Positions 22,489-35,070 of a stretch of DNA of 64,000 bases are shown piece after piece. This DNA is from Aquatica leii (lineage: Eukaryota > Arthropoda > Insecta > Coleoptera > Lampyridae): the NCBI GenBank assembly GCA_035610365.1, contig CM069435.1, forward strand, positions 8,644,001 to 8,708,000, written 5' to 3'. The notes below the pieces were generated by a model, which was not told the DNA's origin, searched no databases, and saw nothing but the letters and a program-made list of their open reading frames with translations. Every line of letters begins with the position of its first letter. Positions within the stretch are counted from its first letter, which is position 1. The translations under genes and the position numbers were made by a program.

Positions 22489-25070
22489 CCAAAAAGATTT
22501 ATTACTCAGCGATCAAACAAATTTTAATTGTAATTTTAAATTCATTCATTCATTCAAGTTTTAGTGCCATACAACGTCATTATATATCTGTTGTATACGT
22601 GCGCGTTCTGATTGATTTCGTAGCCTTCGTTTGATTTTAAATTTTCTATAGTTTACAATTTGTCGACATGTGCACTACTTCAAAAAAGTAATTGGACACT
22701 TTTAAGCGTGACCTGCAAGGTAGGCAACCAAACTTACGTTATAACAGAAGGGCTAGTTAAATTTGACAACATTGGCATTGTAGACATTACTTGCAGCGAT
22801 ATTACGAGTTAACTAACCATTCATTATAAGCACCGCTTTTTTGCTGCAAATGTGTATTTAATTAAAAAAAATTTTTGTGGAATTTTCTATTTATGTATTT
22901 ATGTTAAATGAATGCTATAGCTCTTAATTAAAAAAGTTATGTCATTTATAATTTGATTTATAATTAAAATAAATAAAAAAAAGTTCCCTTAATAGCTCGA
23001 AACTGCATGCCCAAATATGAAATTGCTGCTTTAATTAGCCTAAATTTTTAATATTTCCGGATTAAATTAAGGTCACCATTTCTATGTTCTTTGTAAAAGA
23101 AGTATTATTATCATTTGAACGTAATTAGTGGTTGAATAATTGTAATCCTAATTCTCATTACAAATTCTCATAACATTTATTCGTAGTTTGCATTTCTTTA
23201 TAGAAAATGAATTTTTACGAATATAGACAGAATCCGATGTTAATAATGCACGGAAAAATGCGTCAACTTTGCTGATTTAACCTGATTTATGGATGATATC
23301 GAACCTACTTATCTGTGTCTGTAGAGTTTTATTTTCAGGCGGCTTTCGTGAAATCTTATTTATATTATAACAAAAGAACAAGATGTAACTGAACTGGAAA
23401 TCAAAACTAATATGAGTTTTGTTACCTATAAATCAAATCAGAATTCTTGCAGGTTTTTGCTAAAACTAAGTAATGGAAATATATCACCAAACATTAGTCT
23501 CATTTTTGTACAAAATGATCATCAACGTTTTTTCTTTCTAAATTAATAATATAAACACTAAGCCTTAACCTTGGTTTAAAGAGAAAATAATTTTTTTAAA
23601 TACCCCATTTTTTGAAAACCTGATAATTATAAGTAACCATTAACCTAAAAGATGTGACATCGTGGGATATACATAAGTTGCACTCATGCGAAGCAAGTTC
23701 AGCCCCGCGGTTAAACTTTTGTCACAGCTTATGGACCGCAGAGCAAACTTTATTTTAAACCTTCTTCACAGCTCTTGGGACCGTATTTGATTGTTCTTTA
23801 CAGTTGTATTTGAGCGTCCTGTGTGCTTAAAGCATTACCTTACGCAAAATATTAGCTTTTCTTATTCTTTTTTTTCCTGCAATTAATTCAAATTAATTTT
23901 GATTAAGTATAATGTTAACTGTGTGCTCTGTTTACGTTGTCTGTTATTTTCTTAATTTGAATAAAAAAAAAATCACAAAATATAATAAATGGAACTTTTA
24001 ATAAATATAACAGGAGTAAGGTTTTACATGTTACAAAAATGAAAAAGAAATCAAAATTATTGGAATTTAACAATTGAAATTCAAATTTTGATGCCAAGAT
24101 AAAATAAACACGTTTCATTAATTCAAAGTTATTTACTTATAAAGGTATAAAAAGATAATTTCATATGAGATTATAGGTTAACGTATAAATTTCAATATGT
24201 CAAAGTGTAAATGTTGCCAATTCAATAAAATATTAAAGTTTCCCAATGTTGTTTTAAAATTAAAATTATACGAAAAATATTAATTATTGTATTAAAATAG
24301 AGAAAATAGTATAAAACACACGTCATAGAATACGTTTCAATCACTCCACCGCTTCATAAACTCGCTGTTGCGCGGCTCGTGTATGAAACCCGGTCTCGTG
24401 ATTCAAGCGCGTTCATTCTGTAACTTGTGTTTTAATATACTATTCTTGAACACTAAACCATTCTAAAATCATTTTTCCCTTGAACCGAAAACAGGTTTAT
24501 GTACCCCACACAAGTATGATTTTTTTTACGTTTTTGCGTTTTGAAAAATGTTTTTATTACTTTTTTATAAATTTTTATTTATATCTATACATCATGTAAA
24601 GTACGCAATGGCAAACAAAAATTATTGGACCAATAGAAAGTATAAAAATTTTTACTTGGGGCTAACAATGTTCAATAAAAATTTAAAAACAAACTAAAAA
24701 AATGCCAAAATTTTAAGCGTTGGTTTATACTATTAGAAACAAATTTAGGTGTCACCCACCAAGTTTCAAGGTAATGCAGAAATTTTAAGTAGACGGGGCG
24801 GTACCAGGTGTGGGCCGGGCCCCCGCCTTAAAGAAATATTGTGTAAAAATAAAGTGAAAAAATGCAAATATCCCCAACTAAAGAAATAATGTTTCATCTT
24901 GCTTTCGGTAATAAATAATAATAAAACAAGTACATATGTACATACGTTCGCAATTTAATTTATTTTCTTTATTAACTGGTTTATACTGTTTCATGACCGA
25001 ATTGTTATTGGTAAGAAATCTTAATCAATTATGTTTACATTTCATATGTCTTGTGCTTCTTAATTGTAGT
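22489..25070. other. No gene seen
   Basis: AT-rich. GC-richer islands occur near 23640-23800 and 24340-24430, and near 24790-24840 (gggccgggcccccgcc). None has a reading frame or repeat structure that I can identify. Confidence 0.4.
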
Positions 25071-25127
25071 CTGAGGATGGCTAAAAATTTTATTAGCCGA
25101 AACATTTAATGAATTTAATAATTAAAT
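25071..25127 (+). ncRNA. Hammerhead-ribozyme-like motif, probably inactive
   Basis: CTGAGGA at 25071-25077 fits the core CUGANGA. It is followed by a perfect 6-bp stem (GGCTAA 25079-25084 with TTAGCC 25093-25098) and GAAAC at 25099-25103, as after stem II of a hammerhead. A second helix follows (ATTTAAT 25104-25110 with ATTAAAT 25121-25127), as stem III. The G-U expected just before the cleavage site after stem III is absent (AAA follows), so cleavage is unlikely. Such motifs are known in Penelope-like elements and retrozymes. No retroelement coding sequence adjoins it. Confidence 0.45.
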
Positions 25128-26798
25128 AAATTTTTTTGAAAATTTTTGATTATTGGAAAACTGTATTTATCTACATTTAATTAATTAAGTACCAATAATA
25201 TATGGATCCATTTTACGAATTAATAAAATATAATTTTAAATATATTTAAGCAGATATAAACAAACGTTTATTGTTTAAATAATAAATTAAATATACGTAT
25301 ACCCCAATTTATTTAAAAAGTATGAAAGTAAGAATTTTTTTCACTCAAAACAAATCTGGATAAAGTGCATATCAAATTACAAAGTAGAAAATACAAGCAA
25401 AATTTTAATTAAGTATTCAGATACATTTACAAGTAATTTTTTAGAAATTACTTTTTAAATACTTTTACACAAAGAGAATTACGTAAAAACAAAATTAAAA
25501 TGTTGGAAACGGAGTATTGACAAAATACACATTGCTTGCAGTGAGTTTTTTTACATTTCATAAGTAAAGCAATTACTATTAAAAGAATAATTGAGTAAAC
25601 CAAACTTGCATCTTGCCATTCTTACTTATTAAACTAGAAACTAATTTAACAAATGCACTCTCAGAGAATCAGAAAGATTAGAGTAAAGAGTCCCTAGTCA
25701 AGAACATTTACAAACCAGTCTCAAATAGAGAGACCGAAAAAAACAGAACTCGACTTGAATATCAAAAAGACCAAAATCCTCAAAATCTAAGAGCTCAATA
25801 TAGAGTTAAAACATTTAAGATCAAAAACGTTCTGGTTAAAGAATCTCTGTCCTATAAAAGTACAAACATTTTCACTGACTGCCAATAAAATATGAATTCT
25901 CTTAATGATTACCACACACGTTAAATGAGAAGAACAGGTTTTTTTAAATTAGTTTTATTTAGAAGCATTTAACGAAGATAATTGTTTTAGATAAGTTTTA
26001 TCTAAAAAAATTAGTGCAAAGGTACAGACATTTTTTAAATTTAGTAAAATCAATACATTATATGTATGTTTTATAAATTAGACATTATATTTAAAATTTT
26101 ATGAAAAAAATCATGCACAATGAATTAAACTGTTAATTGCTACTAATTAGCAATTTATTACATTGTGGCTTTACTGCAACTTCTATATTAAACTTAACGC
26201 ATCGCTACATGTTTGCTTATATTCACTTTTCATATACACAGCATAAACCGTAATGGTGCACGACCTGCATTAGTTTATTAAAGTATTTTTAGAACTAATC
26301 AGACTATATTAATTCTACAATTGGCTTAATGGAGTTGCGTTTTTTTTAAGTTATTTATGTAACAAGTTGTTACTTTGTTTCATTATCTGCATCTACATTA
26401 GGTTAAGTGAAAATACAAGTTACCTTTTATGTATCAACCAACGTTATTAATTATATGTTGAAGTTAATCTTAATTTATATTCAATAAATATTTAATTGCA
26501 TTTTTCGGTTCATGGTTAAAAAGATTATAAAACGTATGATTTTATATAATATTAGGATTAAAGTTTTTTATATTTTTTGTTTGAAGCTTTATATGTTGTA
26601 CAGTTTTTTTAATTTATATCAACAAAAAGGGTATTAAAGGGGTTTGTTGGAATCTTAACTTTATTATAAGTACCTAGTAATCTTTTGATTTAAGCGTCGT
26701 CGTGTCGGGGACTTCATAAACGTTTTCTGTTTGACGCCTAGATAGAGTACTTATTATTAAAATTTTATACTTTATCATTGCTAAGTTTCTTTTTATTT
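25128..26798. other. No gene seen
   Basis: AT-rich sequence with several imperfect short repeats of gagtc/aaaacc type at 25660-25880. Nothing coding was found. Confidence 0.4.
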
Positions 26799-28074
26799 CC
26801 CAGTAAACACGGATTGAAACTGTTACAGTCACAAAATTAAAACAATTGTTTAATTACGTTGTTTCGTGTTAGTTCCATTTTTATATCATTTACATGTAAC
26901 TGACAGTGAATAAATTGAAAGAGTTCCGATTTTTCACAATCAGTTTTAAACCGTTCCAGTACTTGCAATTTTTATCCCATAATCAGCAACCGTCTAAAAA
27001 CGGATTTATTAAAACCGAATATTTTTTGAATAACTAGAATTGGTTAAAGATCGATTAAATAAGATTGAATTATTTTCAAAACAGTGGAATCGTTCTAGGA
27101 AAAACGAATACTTTGTGATTAGTCAGCATTAGTCGTTGCTATACTTTTGATTACTGTCGTCAACGCTTGCGCTGCAAATTGATATCTTTTCACTTGTTCG
27201 GTTGTAGTTTGATAAGTGATGCTGTGTGTACAATTACGAAATGGAACAATAAACGGTAAGTCAAAATATTTTATTACAATCCATAAATGTAAACGATATT
27301 ATTATCATTTCTGTTCTTTATGTATCATGTTTTAATTTGTATAAAAAAAATGTAAATTAACACACATGGTTGCGTTAAGGTATATTATGGCGTAAATCTG
27401 ATGATACTTTAGGATTTATAATTACAGTTCAATTCTTCAAGTTTTCTATACGATTATGTACAGCTAAAGGTATTCACAGTGTTTTTATATCTTTCTAATG
27501 ATTGCTAAAGTGATATTTATATTAAGTTTGTGTTGTTTTTGATTAAAAAATGTAATTAATTTTTTGTAACTCTATGATTATGTATGTATATAAATGAAAT
27601 ATTTATTTCTATGTTACAGATGCGGTTAAAAGTTGCTACCCAACAGTAACTGATGCAGTTCCGTGAAAAGACCACATCCAGGAAAGTTGCAATATGTAAA
27701 AAACTCAATGTGATATTGTATTTAAAAATATTTATTGTGCAATAAAATTTGAAACGTGCATTCGAAAATGTATTATTATATTATTGAAAGAATTGTGTTA
27801 GTTCATTATTGAAACAAAAAAATCATAGATGTATCGATCATTTAGTATCAGTTCAAGAACGAAGCTTTTAAAACGTAAACCGAATGCAACATTTAGTTTG
27901 CAACAGATTTGAATTTAAAATACCGAAACTATACTGATTCAAATAAGTGAAACAGCGATGGACTTATAGCTATTTTATTGCAGTTGGGTTTCTTTTATGT
28001 TTGAAACAAGAGTGAATCATAAATTTTTTGTTTTGAAACTGTTACTAAACATTATCAATTTTGTGTTTACTGGG
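26799..28074. mobile_element. TIR element, copy 2 (ends CCCAGTAAACAC)
   Basis: Same 12-bp terminal inverted repeats and collinear sequence as copy 1 at 3058-4344. By eye they differ by scattered substitutions and small indels, including a 10-bp deletion at the second exon. Flanking dinucleotides are TT on both sides. The splice donor (gtaagt at 27256) and acceptor (acag ending 27619) of the internal ORF are unchanged. The 10-bp loss near 27660 shifts the frame into a TGA within two codons, so this copy's ORF is broken. Confidence 0.85.
27219..27665 (+). pseudogene. Frameshifted copy of the intron-split ORF in TIR element copy 2
   Basis: Exon 1 (27219-27255) is identical in frame to that of copy 1, and exon 2 starts at 27620 after the same acceptor. 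A 10-bp deletion relative to copy 1 (the bases ttcgaggctt) brings a TGA into frame right after the GTT CCG codons. The intact splice sites beside a broken frame suggest the intron was inherited from the ancestor of both copies. Confidence 0.45.
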
Positions 28075-28139
28075 TTACACCAGCTTAATATCCTTATAAA
28101 TAAAAAATCTGCGGTGTTATTTTTAAAATTTGTCCAATG

Positions 28140-28380
28140 TCTCCCCAGTCTCCCCTACCTAACTCTGTAGTAGCTGTTTGATTGTTGTTTGCTTCTTCAA
28201 GTTTATCGTTTTCTTTCTTACCTTTTTAGAGTTTAGAATCTGTCTTAGTTCACAAGTTAATTACCTAACTTTTGTGAGGTTCTTGGTAAGATTTTGATTT
28301 CTTGTTTTATTTCTTCGATTTCTCTCACGTATTGTTGCAACAATGACACGATTCAAACCTTAAAGATTTTGACCGTGTAA
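28140..28380 (+). mobile_element. Fragment of PLE 3' region, lacking the hammerhead segment
   Basis: The stretch shares long blocks with 53210-53500, the 3' region of PLE copy B: tagagtttagaatct, then gattacctaactttt-type sequence, then ttcttcgatttctctcacg and caatgaca.gattcaaacct. Where the other copy has ccctgatgaagtccc...gggctaacg, this one reads straight from ctctcacg into tattgttgcaacaatg, so the hammerhead-like insert is missing. It lies just after TIR element copy 2. Confidence 0.7.
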
Positions 28381-30700
28381 GGCTTCGCTAATACATTAAC
28401 TTGTAATAGACTTCAAAATATATTCCTGTCCAAAGTTTAAAAACTTTCCGTTTGTAAACAAACAGTCATTTGTGTATTTATTGACTGGACTATACAAGAC
28501 TATATAAAGAATACCAAAATAAGAAGAAAATGTAAAATAACTGAGTAATATAAAGAGTAGATGCATTAAGATAGAATTGAACTGGTAATGTGTGAAGAAT
28601 GGAAGATGAACGGAACGAAAAAAGCAAAACCGCAGACCAGTTAAACAGATAACATAAAAAGGGTGGCAAGATGAGATGAGAACAACACAATAAAGAAACA
28701 TAAAAAACGCTGAGAAAGGTTCACGTCTAACTATAGACAGAATAAACTAAAGAAATTTTAAGATACATAATCAAAAACCTAAAATAATAGTAGTTTATTC
28801 AACGAGTTCCTTTGTAAATTACACGCTTTTTTCCCAATAGGGCATTTTAAAAAGTCCTCGAGGGAAAAAAGCGTCCAATTTAGACAAAAACGAGTGGAAT
28901 ACAACATTTTATTGCTCGAACAAAGACTAGCAGGCCCCCAAAGTCTCAAAATCTCTCAATAATATTTTGACGTTTATGTTCACAAGTGCGTAAAAACTGT
29001 CAAAGACGGTTTACAAAAGCGAAAAATTAAAATTTACAACAACAAAATGGTTTACAATACGATTTCATTAACACATTGTTTTTAATACTTTTTAAAACTG
29101 TACAAACAAATTAAATATTTTAAAATGCTATTAATTAAAAATCATGGCGTTTTTATAGGTGTAGCGTAAACGTTAATTTCAATAAATTGTTTTATATGCA
29201 TAACACTATTAATTTAATTTAAATATTTGCAATAAACATTAAATATAAATACTGTTAAACGTTCCCTGATGGCAAACCAATTATTTTATTGATAATAAGG
29301 CAGCCTAAAACAGATAGATGCACGGTGTATGTAACTATTTACCACAAATCAATTATATTGAAGTTTATTATTGGAGAGTGTGATAAATCAGCAGGAAGTT
29401 AACATTAAAGCTAAAGATGTTATCGTAGACCTGAGGGCAAATTGTAATCATAAATTTTGGTACGTTTTATTAACATCGATTTTGAGTTATGTGTAACAGA
29501 ACAGCAAAAACGCTGAAAATGGCATGTTTCCTTAAAATGGTTAATTAGCTTAGTATAATATATTTTTTATTTAAACAAATTACTAATTATTGTAAAAATA
29601 ATATCTTAATCTAACGGTAATATAAAAATAATGCAACATATTACAACGGCATTTAAATTGCAAACTAAGATTAACAATGGAAGAATATAAATTGCTAATT
29701 TTATGTGGAATTGATTGTCAGTTTGCGTTATAAATGTATGAATACCATAAAAAATAAATCAAAATTTTCGAGACGATTAAATGAATCAATATTTGCAAAA
29801 TTAAGTTTAAATAAAAACGTTTAACAAAATTTAGTCACGAGAAATGTCAACATAATTAAAACAAAATCGTATAAAAAATAAGAAAAAACATGTAATATTA
29901 AAGCGTTTACATTTAAAAGTGCTTTAAAGATACAGAAAATAAACACTATTAAGTTTTTTAAAATATGTAAACATTGAAGCTTTTCTTTACATTACATATT
30001 CGGATATGGATTTCTAATTCATTCCAAACTAACATGTAGAAAATTGTATTTGCCTTCATAAATAATTCATAATCATTTTTCTTAGATTTAAAATGCAGAC
30101 CCAAACCGCAAATCGAATATATCTATAAGGAAATGATTTCAAAATTCGTATTTAAAGAAGATATATTTAAAAATTCGAAAGTCGACACGTTTCGTTGGAA
30201 ATATAAGACACATGTGAAATAAAACTATAATCTCACGTACCTGAAAAAACATCCGTTCGTGTTATTAATAAAAAAACGACTTTTTATATTTCCGTGTGAA
30301 ATGTGCAAAATAAACAGAGGGTTGTATTTAACATGTAATGGCGCGGACTGTTTTAACTACGCTAGGCATGTATCAAAATTTTTTAATCTAAATTTCACTA
30401 ATAAATAAAAAATCGTAAATAAATTTTAACAGAAAGACATTTCACAATTTTGTATTGGCTGCTATATAACAAATAAAGTTCTTTTTGTTCATAGTCACTT
30501 TTTGTAGTAATCAATTTTTTAATTTTTGAATTTAATCAAAGTGACAGTAAATTGGTTTTTCTCCGTACTTAGTAAAAAACTTTAACTTTTAATAAAGTAT
30601 CGAGAAAAAAATTGATGTTATTCAGTTTGAACAGTTTAAAAATTTCTAAATAGTTCATGTGATAGACGAGCACTAAAACAACTGACAGTTATGTGCCATC
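28381..30700. other. No gene seen
   Basis: AT-rich sequence. Overlapping frames on the minus strand at 28396-28701 are hydrophobic by composition only. I see no repeats or RNA genes. Confidence 0.4.
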
Positions 30701-30859
30701 TGTGAGTAGAACTAAACCTTATAAACCCTGCACGACTGCATTTTAGCTAAACTAGGTAGGAAACCAAGTACTCCAAACTCACAGAAAAAAAAATGGTGGT
30801 TCCAAAGAAGGTTTAACTAAGTTCATGTTTAGTGCTACCTAGACATTTACAAAATCTAG

Positions 30860-31980
30860 CTACAAATGAAGAGGTGCAAATAGTAGAGCAGTCAGTGCAG
30901 GACCTGAGAGCAGATAACGTGAACCTCGGACAAAAAGTAAAAGAACTGAAGGCGGTGGTTTAAAAAACTCTAGAGCGTACTCTGTATCTGAAATGCCGTT
31001 CAAGGCATAATAATTTGAATATTGGTGGGCTAGGGCACAATGGACACTATGTGAATCGGACAAGTGTTGTGATAAATTTTTGTCAGATGGAACAGATTGT
31101 CATATTATTGCCCATATCCCTCAAAATAAAGTAATCCCTAAAATATTTTCTGAAGTAAAAACACTAAAAAGAACAGCTTTTAACATCAGAAAAGACGTTA
31201 CTCAGCTAGTGCACATAAAACGTTCGAAACTAAGAAAAAAAATTTAGAAAAAGATATCAAGTTGACTGTAATATTTGATCAATTGCAAGTGCTAAATAAG
31301 AAGTTGTTTTGAGAACTCGAGTAAAAATGATGTTGTCGCTTTGATCAAGCATATAGCTACAGAAGGACCTAGAAGGAGTAAGAGTAGAGATAACAAGACC
31401 ATCCAATCATAAGCTTAAACCTATTGTTCCATATTTGAGTTTCAAATAGAAAGTAATGTTTAAAATTAGGAGCAGCATTACACCAATTTCCACATTTTAA
31501 TCAGTTATAATATTGGCGGTTTAAAAACCAAATTGTATAATAGTAACAACATTAAAACATTTAACATGTTACGGTATTGTGTTTCACATAAATTTCTGTA
31601 ACAGATTATAATTTAGTAAATGTAAAAAAATACTTGTTTGTATTATTCTTTATTCTGGGCGAGGGCGTCTGAACTTTCTAGATTTGGTAAGGCGATGGGT
31701 GGTATGCTGTTGGGTATTAACAGAAAATCTGATTCTAAGCAACTAATAAACTTTTCATTATTATAAAATTTTCTAATTGTTGTGATTGCCTCTGAGCAAG
31801 GTGGCTGGCTGACTTTGCTTCGGTGTGTTTAAATGGTAATAGCAGTTGAGAAATTTACTTTGCAAAGCTGTATGAATTAATAGGGGTCAATTCAGAGAAT
31901 AGAAAAATTGTTTTACTGGGTGATTTTAATGCAAGTGGGAAGAAGAGCAGTTACATTTTTTAAGATTAGAAGAGGAAGTA
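30860..31980 (+). pseudogene. LINE fragment: ORF1-like coiled coil and endonuclease remnant
   Basis: From about 30860 one plus-strand frame reads EEVQIVEQSVQDLRADNVNL and continues as a coiled coil, followed by LKCRSRHNNLNIGGL near 30990. Short coiled coil then R-R/S-NNL-I-GL is typical of LINE ORF1 proteins of the L1/CR1/I type. Further on, KIVLLGDFNASG is recoverable around 31905-31940, the GDFNA motif of the AP endonuclease. Between them the frame is broken often. It is probably a 3'-truncated or rearranged element, and is ended by the copia 5' LTR at 32023. The LINE RT remnant at 35070-36420, beyond the copia, could be the rest of the same element; the copia would then be a nested insertion. 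Confidence 0.6.
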
Positions 31981-32022
31981 TATACTAGGCTTGAAATAGA
32001 GAAAAAAATCAAAAAACAAAGT

Positions 32023-32227
32023 TGTTATAAATAGCATTGGTAATGCTGTATCACACTGTATATATGAGTATATCGGTAGTAGAGACACGACTGCTCTCTA
32101 ATAAGTTTATAAGTTAATCCATGTACTCATGCACTTGTAAGTTTTCGTATGAATATTCATGTGTGCAATAAATGCGTTTATATGAATACTGTGTTGTTAA
32201 GAACGAGATCATGCTTCATTTGTTACA
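32023..32227 (+). repeat. 5' LTR of copia-type element
   Basis: Bounded by TGTTATA... and ...TGTTACA (TG...CA ends), about 205 bp, immediately before a copia-type primer binding site at 32231. It contains an AATAAA at 32168. No matching 3' LTR lies in the window because the element is truncated in RT, so the 5' boundary is an inference from the TG end. Confidence 0.55.
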
Positions 32228-32230
32228 TTA

Positions 32231-32245
32231 GGTTATGGGCCCAGT
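32231..32245 (+). promoter_or_regulatory. Primer binding site, half-tRNA type (initiator methionine tRNA)
   Basis: GGTTATGGGCCCAGT four bases after the LTR. Drosophila copia has a nearly identical site, which pairs with an internal segment of initiator tRNA-Met (a 5' half fragment) rather than its 3' end. Confidence 0.75.
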
Positions 32246-32343
32246 ATTATCATTAAATTAAGGACCACGTGCTAGAAAGGTTAGTGAGTTTTTTCTTCTT
32301 TTGTTATTCGGTTTGTTGCGAGGTTTATTGTTGAGAAAATACA

Positions 32344-33074
32344 ATGGATTTTAAGACGCAAATAAAAAAACTTGAAGGTGCTAACAATTGGACGAAATGG
32401 AAGCGTCAGATAGAACTGCTTTCTGTTCACCAAGATGTGCTTTAATTTATTACTGGTGTACGAAAGATACCTGAAGCCGAAGAAGGTGGACAGAAAGAGT
32501 TCCAAAAAAAACTGAAAGAATTTAAAATTTTTTGGCACAATTAATAATTTCTGATTCTTTGAACGATGCCAATTTGGAACTAACCGCCACATGTAGCAAC
32601 TCATACGAAACTTGGCTGAAACTGTGCTGCGTATATGAGCAGACATCAGGTCAACGAATTGATAGGTTGATGGAAGAGTTTTTTAAAGTAACAAAAAATG
32701 ATACCGACAACATAACGACACATGTAGGTCGACTGCAAAAGGTGTTCCATGAATTGAACGACAAACATGACAGGCTTGTAAAAAGTATACTGCCCGATCT
32801 CTTACTCATGAGCAGAATAATGTCAACTTTACCCTCAGATTATTTTGAGTTGAAGAGTGTGTGGGAGTCGATTTCGGTTGCTGACAGAACTGTTAATCTG
32901 TTATTGGAAAGGCTTAGGCTTATAGAAATGCGATCACCGTTAAAGCATGAAGAGCCCATAGCGTTTGTAGCTCCAAAAACGGATGGCAATCAAAGCAAAA
33001 CAAAGCATGCTTTAAAATGTTTTAAATGTCATAAAACTGGCCATTTTGTAAAAAATTGTCCAAAACGAAACTAA
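32344..33074 (+). pseudogene. copia Gag
   Basis: ATG at 32344 starts a Gag of copia type. The first part (MDFKTQIKKLEGANNWTKWK) matches the N-terminal gag motif of Ty1/copia elements. A TAA near 32443 and a frameshift near 32530 interrupt it. From 32532 it stays open for 180 residues and contains the UBN2/Gag core (WLKLCCVYEQTSGQRIDRL). It ends in a CCHC zinc knuckle, CFKCHKTGHFVKNC, at 33016-33060. It would form the particle shell and bind the RNA. The stop at 33072 separates it from pol in this copy. Two breaks make it inactive. Confidence 0.85.
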
Positions 33075-35070
33075 AAACCGAGCGAAAAAAAGGAATAAGG
33101 TCTGCAGTGAAGCATTCGTTTGCACCTCCAATGTTGATCACGAACCGGACATTGGCTTGCAGATTCTGGTGCTTCAGTTCACATTACTAAGTTTAAAAAA
33201 TATTTTTTAAACTTCAAAGAGTTTGCAACACTAAGAAAAATACAAGTGGGCAACAAAGAGGTGATGCTGGCATATGGAAAAGGTACCTTAGAAGTAATGG
33301 TTGAAAAAGAAAATAGTGAATGTGAAGAGAACCACATGGAGGATGTTTGGTTTGTGCCAGAAATATCAAAAAATTAATTTTTGATAAAGAACGCAATAAG
33401 AGAGGGTTATGTCTTTGTAGCAGATCAGAATGGCTGTCGTGTAACCAAAAATGGTGTTACGAGAATCACAGGCGACAAAACAACCAATGGTTTGTATTTG
33501 CTAAAAATGAAAGTGACTACCTCTGAATAAGTATATTTGGCAAAAGAATGTCACTCGCTGCAGGTGTGGCATGAACGTTTAGGTCATCAGGGCAAACATT
33601 ATGTCAAGAGTGTTTTAAAAAAGTATGGTATTGAAACACCGGCTGCGACTGAGGACAGAAGCAAACAAGTTTTCATGCGAGGAAACACCGTCCAACTACA
33701 CCGAGGGAAATAATTCACGCAGATGTGTGCGGGCCCATGCAGAATGTGTCACTTGGAAAATCCAGGTATTTCCTGTGTCTAAAAGACGGTTTCTCAAAAT
33801 TCCGTACGGTATCTTTCTACATCAGAAAAGTGAGGTGCATAATTGCCTGAAAACTTTTTTTAACGACTGTAGGACTGCAGGAATCATAATAAAATGTTTC
33901 TTAAGTGACGGAGGAAGAGAATTTGAAAATAAGTTTGTTCGCGATCTTTTCAAAGAACATGGAATCACGTTTCGTGTCACGATGCCATACACTCCCGAAC
34001 AAAACGGATGTGCGGAGCGAGTGAATCGAACACTGGTAAAAAGTACTCGTTTGATGATCCACTTAAAGAATTTGCCAACAAATTTATGGGCGGAGACCAT
34101 AAATACAGCAACATATATTTTAAACAGATCAGGACCCACTCCTGAGAAAAATAAAGCTTCATATGAATTATGGACTGGCCGAAAACTTCATTCCATTAAT
34201 CATTTTAAGGTTTTTGGAACAGAATGATATGTTCACGTACCCAAAGTAAAAAGGCAAAAGAGGGATAAGAAAAACTAAATGTTTTTGTGAACCCTGAAAG
34301 TGCAAGTGATCTTAAGCCTACTGACAAATTACTAACGGTTATTTCAGGTAATAGCAATCAACATGATGAACAACATGAGGCCAGTAGCCGTGCTGTCGCG
34401 ACTCCTGTCCTGGATGATCAAGTCCAAACGGAAACATAAGGTACCACTTAAGAGAAAGAAAAATCCTTGTTAAGTTGAAAGACTTCGAATTGTTTTTGCG
34501 TCCACAAATTTAAGTGAACCTTCAAATATATTTGAAGCCAGGGCATCGGTTGATGCTACTTTGTGGGATGAGGCAATTAGGTCAGAACTAGACTCATTAG
34601 GTAAAAATAATACATGGGAGTTGGTGGATAGACCTGCTGGTGTAAACGTTATCAAAAATAAGTGGGTATTCAAAATCAAGTATGATTTGCACAAAAACCA
34701 AAAGTTTAAGGCAAGGTTGGTTGCAAAACGCTTTACCCAACAGTATGGGATAGATTATATGGAGACTTTTTCTCCTGTTATTAAGTTTGCTAGCTTAAGG
34801 TTACTGTTAGGTATAGCTGTGAATCATAACATGTCCATAGATCATTTGGATGTAGAAACCACTTTTTTGCACGGTACTTTAGAGGAACAAGTACTTATGG
34901 AACAGCCTGAGGAATGTTGCGTTAATAAGGTCTGATTATTAAAAAAGGCGATATACGGGTTAAAACAATCTTCTAGAGTGTGGTACAAGAAGGTGGAGGA
35001 AGTTTTCTATGTTTGAACCATGTGTTTACTTGTATCTTGCGAATTCTTCCTTCTGTAAATGTCAGATTAA
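33075..35070 (+). pseudogene. copia Pol: protease, integrase, truncated reverse transcriptase
   Basis: Protease with WLADSGASVHIT at about 33160-33200 (catalytic Asp in DSGA). GAG-pre-integrase with VWHERLGHQGKHYVK near 33565. Integrase core with FLSDGGREFENKF (second Asp) near 33905 and PEQNGCAERVNRT (catalytic Glu) near 33995. The RT domain at 34561-34935 opens with the copia signature WELVDRPAGVNVIKNKWVFK and has the first catalytic Asp in HLDVETTFLHG. KKAIYGLKQSSRVWYKK and FEPCVYLY follow near 34950-35040. The sequence stops before the YVDD box, and RNase H and the 3' LTR are absent. Order PR-IN-RT identifies Ty1/copia rather than Ty3. At least four frameshifts or stops occur. LINE sequence follows from about 35070. 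Confidence 0.85.

Noticed and set aside
28396-28701. Overlapping hydrophobic minus-strand frames that look like membrane proteins
   Set aside because: Hydrophobicity follows from TTT/ATT-rich composition; two overlapping frames share the property and neither has a motif.
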